Shown: positions 1 through 6,620 of the stretch, piece after piece
Position numbering within the stretch: the first letter of the stretch is position 1
Layout: each line of letters opens with the position of its first letter
NCBI GenBank assembly: GCA_049291395.1
Contig: JBATPJ010000023.1
Location: 1 to 33,634 of the forward strand
Direction of reading: 5' to 3'
Source: JAPUDQ01 sp049291395
Lineage (GTDB): Bacteria; Patescibacteriota; Saccharimonadia; Saccharimonadales; Saccharimonadaceae
DNA length: 33,634 nt
The notes under the pieces: generated by a model
What the model saw: only the letters and a program-made list of their open reading frames with translations
The model's database searches: none
Told to the model about the DNA's origin: nothing
Translations under genes and position numbers: made by a program

Positions 1-713
1 ATATCGTCATCGTCATCGACGAGCTGGCCGACCTGATGATGATCGCTGCGCGCGACGTCGAGGCCCTGATCGTCCGCCTGGCCCAAAAAGCCCGTGCCGT
101 CGGTGTCCATCTGGTGCTCGCGACTCAGCGACCAAGTGTCGATGTCATCACCGGCCTCATCAAAGCCAACGTACCGGCGCGTATCGCCTTCACGGTGGCC
201 AGCCAGGTAGATTCGCGCACTATTCTCGACCAGATCGGTGCCGAAAAACTCCTCGGCCAGGGTGATATGCTGCTGCTGACCCCAAGTATGAGCAAGCCCA
301 AACGTATCCAGGGCGCCTGGGTGACCGACGATGAGGTCAATAAGATTACGGATCATCTGCGCATGCAGCGCCCACCGCAGTACGATGACGAGATCGTCGC
401 GCAGCCTGTCCAGCTCAACGGCAAAGGTGGCGTCGTCATGGACTTTGACGGTGGTGGCGATGACGATATGTTCCGCGATGCTGTCCGGGTCGTCGTCGAC
501 AGTCGCAAGGCCTCGACCTCACTCCTACAGCGCAAACTCCGCATCGGCTATGGCCGTGCCGCTCGTATCATGGAAGAGATGGAAGAGCAGGGTATCATCG
601 GCCCGGCTGACGGCGCTCGCCCTCGTGATGTCCTCCTCACTAGCATGGCTGACCTCGGTGGTGGCGACGATGATGCCGGTGATGAGACGGACGAATTTGG
701 CATCCCACGGTAG
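1..713 (+). CDS. ftsK: DNA translocase FtsK, C-terminal part (5' truncated by window)
   Basis: This is the 3' end of a septum-associated, ATP-driven DNA pump that moves chromosome termini during division. The reading frame is open from base 3 and opens with the Walker B region IVIVIDELADLMM, followed by VHLVLATQRPSVDVITG and the AAA-type motor core (FtsK/SpoIIIE family). After an acidic linker the last ~70 residues form the winged-helix gamma domain (DAVRVVVDSRKASTSLLQR ... GYGRAARIMEEMEEQGI), which reads the KOPS-type orienting sequences. The Walker A motif and membrane segments lie upstream of the window. A Xer-type recombinase, the usual partner of FtsK at dif, is encoded at 25100-26032. 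The gene ends with TAG and no terminator is evident after it. Confidence 0.95.
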   Translation, partial: IVIVIDELADLMMIAARDVEALIVRLAQKARAVGVHLVLATQRPSVDVITGLIKANVPARIAFTVASQVDSRTILDQIGAEKLLGQGDMLLLTPSMSKPKRIQGAWVTDDEVNKITDHLRMQRPPQYDDEIVAQPVQLNGKGGVVMDFDGGGDDDMFRDAVRVVVDSRKASTSLLQRKLRIGYGRAARIMEEMEEQGIIGPADGARPRDVLLTSMADLGGGDDDAGDETDEFGIPR

Positions 714-817
714 ATCTGTTGCCTCGACGCACCCGTGATCAGAATGATGTTTATGTATTGATTATTGGGCGACGGGGGAGTATACCAGTACTCAAGGATA
801 TATAACACAAAAATAGT

Positions 818-1456
818 ATGAATAATGTTAACGTCCTTAACCCCCGCCTTGATGTACTGCCGCATCAGCCTGATATGATTGACCACATTGCCGCAGAGAA
901 TGCCCAGAAGGCCGCTGATGCAGTCAGAGAACGCCTCCATACCCATAAAGCAGAAGAACTGATCAGGATTATCGATAAACTAGACGCCCAGTATGCGGGG
1001 CGTCGAGTCGGAAATACTATCCACGTCGGTGATGTTATCTATGAAGTGACGACATTTGCGACCCGTACCCCAGACTGGCGAGAGCTGGATGAGATATTTA
1101 CGATCGAAACGATCTACGACCCTGGCCGTACTGAGCCACTTCAAAGATGTACGGTAGAGATGTTAGATCTCGGTGGCGGCAAGACAGTTGTCGTGCTCGA
1201 TATGGACGGCTCGATATCCTTCACTCGTGAGGTTGTCGGTGAACCGATACAACTTGATGACGAATCAGCCTATGATACGATGCGTGATCTTGTCGTGCGA
1301 GCCGAAATGGCCGTCGGGGCGGATCAGATGCGTAGAGAAGCTGCGGCTCGTGATGGGCTCGACCCTCAGGCGTATAGTGACGTGGCCGACATGCACGCCC
1401 GCGGGCTACTGATAGCGGCCGGCTACCGCCAGCACCGCGACGCTGGTTTCGAGTAG
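818..1456 (+). CDS. hypothetical protein, 212 aa
   Basis: I do not recognise this protein. It is soluble and acidic, with no signal peptide or membrane segment. Residues ~20-55 are helical and charged (AAENAQKAADAVRERLHTHK), the middle (~65-140) alternates short strands such as NTIHVGDVIYEVTTF and GKTVVVLDMDGSISF, and the C-terminus is helical. The DMDGS stretch superficially recalls a HAD motif, but the remaining HAD motifs are missing. The ATG has no clear Shine-Dalgarno; a TATATA box at 799-804 lies 13 nt upstream of it, so transcription could start very near the codon. It lies between ftsK and another unrecognised gene that has its own promoter. The reading frame is convincing because codon choice matches the neighbours and no competing frame exists. 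Confidence 0.75.
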   Translation: MNNVNVLNPRLDVLPHQPDMIDHIAAENAQKAADAVRERLHTHKAEELIRIIDKLDAQYAGRRVGNTIHVGDVIYEVTTFATRTPDWRELDEIFTIETIYDPGRTEPLQRCTVEMLDLGGGKTVVVLDMDGSISFTREVVGEPIQLDDESAYDTMRDLVVRAEMAVGADQMRREAAARDGLDPQAYSDVADMHARGLLIAAGYRQHRDAGFE

Positions 1457-1468
1457 ACGCTGTCGGTC

Positions 1469-1497
1469 TTGACAAAACACGGTATTTTTGCTATTAT
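1469..1497 (+). promoter_or_regulatory. sigma70-type promoter for the 313-aa gene
   Basis: TTGACA at 1469-1474, a 17-nt spacer and TATTAT at 1492-1497. Transcription would start near 1504, leaving a leader of ~33 nt before the ATG at 1537 with a weak AGGA ribosome site at 1522-1525. This is one of the best -35 boxes in the window. Confidence 0.75.
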
Positions 1498-1536
1498 CTA
1501 AATTAGTTGATATAAAACAAACAGGACCACCACTCG

Positions 1537-2478
1537 ATGACTGATCATGACACACCCACGCCACAAGATATCGCATCATTACGCCCGCGTAATGATGGTG
1601 AAGTGCAGGATAGCACCGTAGAGCACCAAGACTCCATAACATTTTCTAAGCAACTTGCTGAATTCATGGCGACTGAGTTTGATCCACGTATGCAATCACC
1701 CGAATCATTTGTCGGCCAGTATGAGGCTCAATATAGAGCAATTCTGGGCGCACTTGAGGTGAAAGCGACACGTGACTATGCCGGCTTAGTTGGTTCGCAC
1801 GCAGCGGCGATTGATGAAATTGTAGCGCACCGTGGACACGCCGACATGCTGGCGAAGCAGTCTCACATAACAGGATCGGCAATATACGCGGGCACGCAGC
1901 GCCAGTTCGAAATAACGAGCCAGATTATCGAGAAAGCTTCCGGGCAGTTTGAGCGCATATCTGACTATCTTGATCCCGGGGTCTGGGAGCTCGTCCAAGA
2001 TAACGTCAGAACTTATGGCGTCAATAGCCAGAGTCTCGTTCCGGAGGCTATTGCTCTCGGGTCAAGCCAGGAAGCGCAGGCAGTAATGAGATGGAGTATC
2101 GGCAGACAATCTCCTGAGCGAAGTGGGTTTGATGACGATACCGATCGTGTGCCCGCGGCTCGCACACTTGGCCACAGGGTAGTTACTGTTACTCGGTCTT
2201 CTGTAGATTATCCATCGGCTACAACTGTAAGTGGTAGCCCTTGGGAATTTGCCGGTAGAGATGATGAGCGGCCACAATTACCGACTATCTCAGCACCTGC
2301 AGTCGTATCGACTCCTCAAGATGCTCCTCGTGAAGAACAGCCATTTCAGATACCTCCTGGAGAAAGCGCGAAAGAATTTCGAAAACGCGTCACTAATGAG
2401 GTACGAAAAGCTACCCGTCAGCACAAGGGATTGCGAGCCAAATTGGGTGCAGCCAAACGAGTTTTGAAAAATAACTAG
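1537..2478 (+). CDS. hypothetical protein, 313 aa, basic C-terminus
   Basis: Not recognised. The N-terminal ~180 residues look helical and soluble, with glutamine- and alanine-rich segments (YEAQYRAILGALEVKATRDYA). Residues ~185-265 are low complexity, rich in Ser, Pro and Thr, and probably disordered. The last ~45 residues are strongly basic (KEFRKRVTNEVRKATRQHKG ... KLGAAKRVLKNN), a composition compatible with nucleic-acid or ribosome binding (inference only). No signal peptide or membrane segment is present. The gene is monocistronic: it has a consensus-like promoter at 1469-1497, and the next gene, rpsF, has its own. The 5' part is somewhat more AT-rich than ftsK. Confidence 0.75.
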   Translation: MTDHDTPTPQDIASLRPRNDGEVQDSTVEHQDSITFSKQLAEFMATEFDPRMQSPESFVGQYEAQYRAILGALEVKATRDYAGLVGSHAAAIDEIVAHRGHADMLAKQSHITGSAIYAGTQRQFEITSQIIEKASGQFERISDYLDPGVWELVQDNVRTYGVNSQSLVPEAIALGSSQEAQAVMRWSIGRQSPERSGFDDDTDRVPAARTLGHRVVTVTRSSVDYPSATTVSGSPWEFAGRDDERPQLPTISAPAVVSTPQDAPREEQPFQIPPGESAKEFRKRVTNEVRKATRQHKGLRAKLGAAKRVLKNN

Positions 2479-2498
2479 CTAATAGTTGTTGCCTCAAG

Positions 2499-2527
2499 TT
2501 GTAAGATGTCGTAACCTCTGTTATAAT
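2499..2527 (+). promoter_or_regulatory. promoter of the rpsF-ssb-rpsR cluster
   Basis: TTGTAA at 2499-2504, 17-nt spacer, TATAAT at 2522-2527. The start site would be near 2534, giving a ~73-nt leader before rpsF. Confidence 0.75.
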
Positions 2528-2550
2528 ACCTCCTACAATTAAACCTAACT

Positions 2551-2590
2551 GTGATAAGGGAGCTTATCACTCCGGGGAGTAATCTTCGGA
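2551..2590 (+). promoter_or_regulatory. hairpin leader of rpsF (possible r-protein autoregulatory site)
   Basis: A perfect 8-bp stem (GTGATAAG with CTTATCAC, loop GGAG) occupies 2551-2570. A second, mutually exclusive dyad ACTCC-GG-GGAGT overlaps its 3' side, and TCCG at 2571-2574 can pair with CGGA at 2587-2590. The structure sits between the start site and the AGGAGG ribosome site. S6:S18 binding motifs with a CCG element are known in rpsF leaders of many bacteria; I see CCG here but cannot confirm the full consensus. Confidence 0.4.
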
Positions 2591-2606
2591 ACCATAGGAG
2601 GTACTC

Positions 2607-2951
2607 ATGCGAGAATACGAGCTCGTTGTGGTGCTAAATCCTGATCTGGAAACAGACCTGGAGGCTGCACTCACAAAAATCCGCGCGATCGTCACTGATA
2701 ACGGCGGAAAACTAACCAAAGAAGAGGCTTGGGGCAAAAAGCGCCTGGCATATCGGATCGCCAAAGAAGACTATGGTATCTACGTCGTCTTCGAGGCCGA
2801 GCTGCCAGCTGACGCTGTCGCGAAGGTGAACGGCACGCTCAACATCACCGAGGGTGTACTCAGGTTTCTCCTGACCAGCATCGACGTCAAAGCCCGCAAG
2901 GCTCTCGCCGACGCTGAAGCTGAGAAGGCTGAGAAGCGCGAAGAAGAATAG
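2607..2951 (+). CDS. rpsF: 30S ribosomal protein S6
   Basis: S6 binds the central domain of 16S rRNA as a heterodimer with S18, which is encoded two genes downstream. The 114-residue protein starts with the typical MREYELVVVLNPDLE strand, followed by GGKLTKEEAWGKKRLAYRI and KEDYGIYVVFEAELP, ending in a charged KAEKREEE tail; length and layout are normal for the family. The ATG is chosen because AGGAGG lies at 2596-2601 with ideal spacing. The gene order rpsF-ssb-rpsR is the classic bacterial arrangement. The stop TAG is followed after four bases by an unusual 70-bp periodic inverted repeat instead of the short gap normally seen before ssb. Confidence 0.96.
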   Translation: MREYELVVVLNPDLETDLEAALTKIRAIVTDNGGKLTKEEAWGKKRLAYRIAKEDYGIYVVFEAELPADAVAKVNGTLNITEGVLRFLLTSIDVKARKALADAEAEKAEKREEE

Positions 2952-2955
2952 GAAT

Positions 2956-3025
2956 TAGAATATGGAATGTAGAATATCGAATATAGCGGAATAGCCATAT
3001 TCCATATACCATATTCTATATACCA
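2956..3025 (+). repeat. compact heptad inverted repeat, copy A (no gene inside)
   Basis: Ten consecutive 7-nt units run in exact register. The left five have the form TAGAATA, TGGAATG and so on, and the fifth is TAGCGGA. The right five have the complementary form, such as TATTCCA and TATTCTA, with the dyad centre near 2990. Pairing gives a stem of ~20 bp with few mismatches. The left arm is 32/35 identical to 3829-3863 and the right arm (2994-3023) is 26/30 identical to 4225-4254, the arms that flank the four-helix-bundle gene. It lies between rpsF and ssb. Confidence 0.8.
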
Positions 3026-3050
3026 AGTTTCGACTGAAAGGAGAAACGAG

Positions 3051-3506
3051 ATGAAGGGGTTTAACAAGGTCATACTCATGGGTAACTTGACGCGGGATCC
3101 AGAGACGCGGACGACACCTGGTGGACAGTCCGTGACGCAGTTTAGTCTCGCAGTGAACCGCACGTGGAAGGGTGCCGACGGCCAGCAGCAAGAAGCAGTC
3201 AGCTTCATCGACTGTGTCGCCTGGGGCAAAGCCGGTGAGATCATCGCGCAGTACCTCGGCAAAGGCCGAGCCGTCCTGGTCAGCGGTCGTCTCGACCAGC
3301 GATCGTGGGAAGACAAAGAGACCGGCGGCAAACGCAGCAAGGTCGAAGTCGTCGTCGAAGATTTTAACTTCGTGGACGGGGGACAAAGTGGCGGTACGGG
3401 ATCATTTGACGGTGGTAGCAAACCAGCGCCAGCCAAGAAGTCAGCAGCCGCCCCAGCCGAGAACATCGACGATCAGCCGATCGATCTCAGCGATATACCA
3501 TTTTAA
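3051..3506 (+). CDS. ssb: single-stranded DNA-binding protein
   Basis: SSB coats single-stranded DNA during replication, repair and recombination and recruits partners through its C-terminal tip. Residues 1-105 form the OB fold: MKGFNKVILMGNLTRDPETR, then FSLAVNRTWKGADGQ, VSFIDCVAWGKAGEIIAQYL and GRAVLVSGRLDQRSW. Next comes a Gly/Ser/Ala/Pro-rich linker, and the acidic-aromatic tip DLSDIPF closely matches the DDDIPF end of the family. At 151 residues it is slightly short but complete. The start is supported by AAGGAG at 3038-3043. That ribosome site belongs to a 19-bp sequence repeated exactly upstream of rpsR. Confidence 0.96.
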   Translation: MKGFNKVILMGNLTRDPETRTTPGGQSVTQFSLAVNRTWKGADGQQQEAVSFIDCVAWGKAGEIIAQYLGKGRAVLVSGRLDQRSWEDKETGGKRSKVEVVVEDFNFVDGGQSGGTGSFDGGSKPAPAKKSAAAPAENIDDQPIDLSDIPF

Positions 3507-3513
3507 CAATCAC

Positions 3514-3588
3514 AAGAATGTAGAATTGAGAATATAGAATATAGCAGAATAATGACGCTATATTCAATATTCTACATACCATATACCA
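3514..3588 (+). repeat. compact heptad inverted repeat, copy B (no gene inside)
   Basis: The left arm is five 7-nt units (AAGAATG, TAGAATT and so on) ending in TAGCAGA at 3542-3548. The right arm starts GCTATATTC at 3557. GAATATAGC (3537-3545) pairs perfectly with GCTATATTC (3557-3565) around an 11-nt loop, and further heptads extend the stem imperfectly. The right arm matches copy A at 23 of 30 positions. It lies between ssb and rpsR and is followed by the same CAA(C/G)TTTCGACTG flank as copy A. Confidence 0.75.
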
Positions 3589-3612
3589 ACTTTCGACTGA
3601 AAGGAGAAAGAC

Positions 3613-3813
3613 ATGGCACGCAGATTTAAGAAAGATATCCCAGTGTATTTTGACTACAAAGACGTCAAGACACTGCAACGGTTCGTCAACATGTACGGTG
3701 AGATCGAAGCCAGTGGCAAAACCGGCCTCAACCCTCGCCAACAGCGCCAGCTGAGCACCGCGATCAAACGCGCTCGGCACTTGGCGTTGATGCCGTTTGT
3801 AGCACAAGGATAA
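3613..3813 (+). CDS. rpsR: 30S ribosomal protein S18
   Basis: S18 is the partner of S6 on the small-subunit platform. The 66-residue sequence has the family pattern: FKKDIPVYFDYKDVKTLQRF, then GLNPRQQRQLSTAIKRARHL and ALMPFV near the end. It lacks the Cys-containing N-terminal stretch found in some longer S18 proteins. The ATG follows AAAGGAGAAAGAC with normal spacing. After the stop there is a 5-bp hairpin GCGAC-GTA-GTCGC (3814-3826), and then the left arm of the four-helix-bundle element begins. Confidence 0.95.
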   Translation: MARRFKKDIPVYFDYKDVKTLQRFVNMYGEIEASGKTGLNPRQQRQLSTAIKRARHLALMPFVAQG

Positions 3814-3828
3814 GCGACGTAGTCGCTC

Positions 3829-4257
3829 TAGAATATAGAATGTAGAATATTGAATATGGCGGAGCGCATCACTTCATTTCGTGACCTGAAGACGTGGCAA
3901 GAAGCTCAAGATCTTGCTGTTGAGATATACAAACTATCGGCAACGTTTCCGGATAGCGAAAAGTTTGGTCTTACAAACCAGGTGAGGCGTGCCGTCGTAT
4001 CGGTTGGGTCAAATATTGCGGAGGGCTTTTCGCGTCAAACTGCAAAAGAAAAACTGCAGTTTTATCACATCGCAAAAGGCTCGTTAACTGAGGTGGAAAG
4101 TCAGATAGACCTCGCGACGAGGATCGGATATATCGATGCACCCTGTCTTGAAGCGGTTCTTCCGAGGATAGAGTATGTTGGTCGACTACTGACTGCGTTG
4201 ATCAAAAATATTCCTCTGCGCTAAGCTATATACTATATTCCATATTCTATATACTAA
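3829..4257 (+). mobile_element. inverted-repeat-bounded four-helix-bundle (S23-like) element, copy C
   Basis: The left arm (3829-3863) is five 7-nt units, the last (TGGCGGA) containing part of the start codon and first codons of the enclosed gene. The right arm starts at 4225, directly after the stop codon. The reverse complement of the right arm matches the left arm at about 20 of 24 positions. The same arms occur without a gene at 2956-3025 and, more diverged, at 3514-3588. In known 23S rRNA intervening sequences, an S23-type gene is likewise enclosed by complementary ends; whether this unit moves is inference. No transposase, and no clear target duplication, is visible. Confidence 0.5.
3856..4224 (+). 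CDS. four helix bundle protein (S23 / 23S rRNA IVS-associated family)
   Basis: The protein belongs to the S23 family, first found encoded in intervening sequences of 23S rRNA; its molecular role is not established, and relatives such as Avd of diversity-generating retroelements bind nucleic acid. Hallmarks visible here are ITSFRDLKTWQEAQDLAVEI, SEKFGLTNQVRRAVVSVGSN, NIAEGFSRQTAKEKLQFYHI and GSLTEVESQIDLATRIGYI, giving four helices in ~122 residues, the normal length. I choose the ATG at 3856 (MAERITSF); an in-frame TTG at 3850 is possible. No Shine-Dalgarno is present because the upstream bases are the heptad repeat itself, so translation may depend on rpsR read-through. It interrupts a ribosomal-protein cluster, an unusual position. 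Confidence 0.88.
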   Translation: MAERITSFRDLKTWQEAQDLAVEIYKLSATFPDSEKFGLTNQVRRAVVSVGSNIAEGFSRQTAKEKLQFYHIAKGSLTEVESQIDLATRIGYIDAPCLEAVLPRIEYVGRLLTALIKNIPLR

Positions 4258-4276
4258 TTAACATCGGAGATTTTCC

Positions 4277-4837
4277 ATGTACAATCCAACTGATCTCAAA
4301 AAAGGCACCGTCATCCAGCTCGATGGCCAGCCGTATCGCGTCATCGACTACAACCAAAAGGTGATGGGGCGGGGCGGGAGTATTGTGAATGTCAAAGTGC
4401 GCAATCTCATCACTGGTGCGGTGCTGCCGAAGACCTACAAGGGTCAGGACAAGATCGAATCAGCCGAGGTGGCGACGCGTACTGTGCAGTATCTTTATAC
4501 TGACGGGACGGATTTTCACCTGATGGATCCGACGACATTTGATCAGTTCCAGATCGACGCTGAGACGATGGGCGACGCTCATAGGTATTTGCACGAAGGT
4601 GACGAAGTCGGGCTGCAATTTTTCGGTGAGCGCGTCATCAATGTCGAGCTACCAACTGCCGTCAGCCTCACCGTGACCTACGCCGAGACGGTAGTCAAAG
4701 GTGATACCACGAGCAGCGTACTCAAAGACGCCACGACGGATACCGGTCTGGTCGTCAAAGTGCCGGCTTTCATCAAGACCGACGACATTATCCGGGTCGA
4801 TACCCGCGACGGAAGCTATCTCGAACGCCAAAAGTGA
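4277..4837 (+). CDS. efp: elongation factor P
   Basis: EF-P enters the ribosomal E site and rescues ribosomes stalled at polyproline. All three beta-barrel domains are present in 186 residues: N-terminal KOW-like (LKKGTVIQLDGQPYRVIDYN), the middle domain (RTVQYLYTDGTDFHLMDPTT) and the C-terminal signature (GLVVKVPAFIKTDDIIRVDT). The loop that normally carries a modified Lys34 reads MGRGGS, so the tip residue is Arg32 without the usual Lys. Arg-tip EF-Ps of the EarP type are rhamnosylated, but no EarP gene lies in this window. GGAG at 4265-4268 serves as ribosome site, 8 nt before the ATG. The gene immediately follows the right arm of the four-helix element. Confidence 0.95.
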   Translation: MYNPTDLKKGTVIQLDGQPYRVIDYNQKVMGRGGSIVNVKVRNLITGAVLPKTYKGQDKIESAEVATRTVQYLYTDGTDFHLMDPTTFDQFQIDAETMGDAHRYLHEGDEVGLQFFGERVINVELPTAVSLTVTYAETVVKGDTTSSVLKDATTDTGLVVKVPAFIKTDDIIRVDTRDGSYLERQK

Positions 4838-4850
4838 TCGCGGTCTAGCG

Positions 4851-4856
4851 TATAAT
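4851..4856 (+). promoter_or_regulatory. -10 box TATAAT for a leaderless start at 4864
   Basis: A consensus TATAAT ends 7 nt before the ATG at 4864, so the start site would fall on or next to the start codon. No convincing -35 box or Shine-Dalgarno is present. Confidence 0.55.
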
Positions 4857-4863
4857 AAAGCTC

Positions 4864-6576
4864 ATGCTGAGGCATGTAAAACACACAGCCCACCGGGTGC
4901 ATCACCATATCAATCGTCATGCTCTCTGGTGGGTTGTTTTTTTGGTGTCGTCGTTGATCATCGCGCTGCAGCTACTCTATCCGCTGGACCGGGCGCTGCC
5001 CTTTTCGCGGCTCAATGGTCAGTCGGTGAGCCTGCAACCGTACGAGAAGCTGGCAGAGCGTATCGATCGGTATTTTGCGGAGAGTAACGTCACGCTTGCG
5101 GCGGGGGATAGTCTCAAGATCTCATTTGCGCCGGGCGAAGCGGGGATCCACCCCGACCTCGACATGACGGTGATGCGCCTGACTGATTATCCGGTGTGGC
5201 AGCGGCTGATACCACTGTCGATATTTTTTGTATGGCCAGATGTTCACTCGGTCGACGTGCAGGCGAGTGCTACGAAGCAGGAGGTATTTGTCGACACGGT
5301 ATTGCCGAAGCTCAACACATTGCCACAAGACGCTGGCCTCTCGATCGTCGAGGGGAATTTGCAGATGAAAGATGATGTACCGGGGACCCTCGTGACGAAG
5401 GGTGATCTCCAGAAGGCGCTGGCATCGGCACGGTTTGGGTTGGTCACGACGACGATCGTGGTGCCGAGCGAGGCGCTGTCGGCAGAGAAACCGAGTAGCT
5501 ATTTTGACGCCGTCAAGCATCAAGCCGAAGCAGTTATCGCGCTACCGATCACGATCGATGTCGAAGAGGAGGTGGTGACGCCGAGTCATAGCGATATCGC
5601 CAGCTGGCTCGCCGTGGGTGAGGATGATCACAAGCAAGCCATGCTGACGATCAACGATACGGCACTCGACGTTTATCTCAAGACGCTACAAGACAAGCAC
5701 ACTACTGCAGCGGGTCAGACGAATATCACCCGGGTCGATGGTCGTGAGACGGCGCGAGTCGAGGGTGTACCAGGCCGCACGATCGATGTTGCGAATCTCC
5801 GACAGCAGGTCGTGAGTACGCTACTGACGACGAAGGAACCGACTCTTAGTGCGCATTTTGTAGCAGTCGAGCCGACAGTGGTTATCAACCGCAAATATAC
5901 GTCGTCTCAGGCTGGGTTGCAGGCATATGTCTCTGATCAGGCGGCGACACGCAACGTCCGTATCTCGGTGCAGCAGATCGGTGGCAGCGGCTGGAAGGCA
6001 GGGGCGCGCGAGACAGAGACAACGGTGAGTGCGAGCACCTACAAACTCTACGTTGCTTTGATGCTTTTTGACAAGATGGATCAGGGTGAGATCACGTGGG
6101 ATACCCCGATCCTTGGTATGAGTACGCGGACGTGTTTTGAGCATATGATCGTCGCAAGTACGAACGCGTGCGCCGAGGAGTGGATACGACAGTTTGGCGC
6201 TCAAAATATCAACAATTTTATCTATAGCAAAGGCTTTAGCACCGGCACGAGCTTTACGAACCCGATCGCAAACCATACGACGACTGCCGATCTGACTCGC
6301 TATTTTCGTGGGCTTGATGAGGGGTGGCTGATGAGTAGTGAGTATCGACAGTATTTACTCGACGCGCTGAAACGGCATCATTATACGAAAGGCATCCCGA
6401 GTGGTAGCGCGGGCGAGGTGCACAACAAGGTTGGGTTTCTGTGGGACTATAGCAACGATTCGGCAGTTGTCTATCATCCGCGGGGTACCTATGTCATCGC
6501 GGTCATGACGAAAGGGTTGTCTTTCTATGCTATCGCTGGCATCACCCGTGAGATCGAAGCTATCATGTATCCGTGA
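4864..6576 (+). CDS. membrane-anchored class A beta-lactamase-like serine hydrolase with VanW/YoaR-type domain
   Basis: This 570-residue envelope protein has an N-terminal membrane segment (ALWWVVFLVSSLIIALQLLY, ~20-40) and a long extracellular middle with a segment like the peptidoglycan-binding part of VanW/YoaR proteins (ARVEGVPGRTIDVANLRQQV, ~300). The C-terminal domain resembles class A beta-lactamases: Ser391-Thr-Tyr-Lys394 as SxxK, Ser432-Thr-Asn434 as SxN, and Lys522-Val-Gly524 where KTG/KSG is usual. Such proteins may be beta-lactamases, carboxypeptidases or non-lactamase hydrolases; the altered KTG and the fusion favour a cell-wall role over antibiotic resistance (inference). The start is set by the -10 box just upstream. 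The stop TGA abuts a heptad array before tlyA. Confidence 0.8.
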   Translation: MLRHVKHTAHRVHHHINRHALWWVVFLVSSLIIALQLLYPLDRALPFSRLNGQSVSLQPYEKLAERIDRYFAESNVTLAAGDSLKISFAPGEAGIHPDLDMTVMRLTDYPVWQRLIPLSIFFVWPDVHSVDVQASATKQEVFVDTVLPKLNTLPQDAGLSIVEGNLQMKDDVPGTLVTKGDLQKALASARFGLVTTTIVVPSEALSAEKPSSYFDAVKHQAEAVIALPITIDVEEEVVTPSHSDIASWLAVGEDDHKQAMLTINDTALDVYLKTLQDKHTTAAGQTNITRVDGRETARVEGVPGRTIDVANLRQQVVSTLLTTKEPTLSAHFVAVEPTVVINRKYTSSQAGLQAYVSDQAATRNVRISVQQIGGSGWKAGARETETTVSASTYKLYVALMLFDKMDQGEITWDTPILGMSTRTCFEHMIVASTNACAEEWIRQFGAQNINNFIYSKGFSTGTSFTNPIANHTTTADLTRYFRGLDEGWLMSSEYRQYLLDALKRHHYTKGIPSGSAGEVHNKVGFLWDYSNDSAVVYHPRGTYVIAVMTKGLSFYAIAGITREIEAIMYP

Positions 6577-6579
6577 CGA

Positions 6580-6614
6580 TAGATTGCGGATTGTCGACAA
6601 CAGACTGTAGAATA
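6580..6614 (+). repeat. degenerate five-unit heptad array upstream of tlyA
   Basis: Five 7-nt units in register: TAGATTG, CGGATTG, then TCGACAA, CAGACTG and finally TAGAATA. The last unit equals the basic unit of the repeats at 2956 and 3829. It fills the gap between the serine-hydrolase gene and tlyA, and its last unit also provides a possible -10 box (TAGAAT, 6608-6613) 7 nt before the tlyA ATG. Confidence 0.45.
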
Positions 6615-6620
6615 GAGGTC

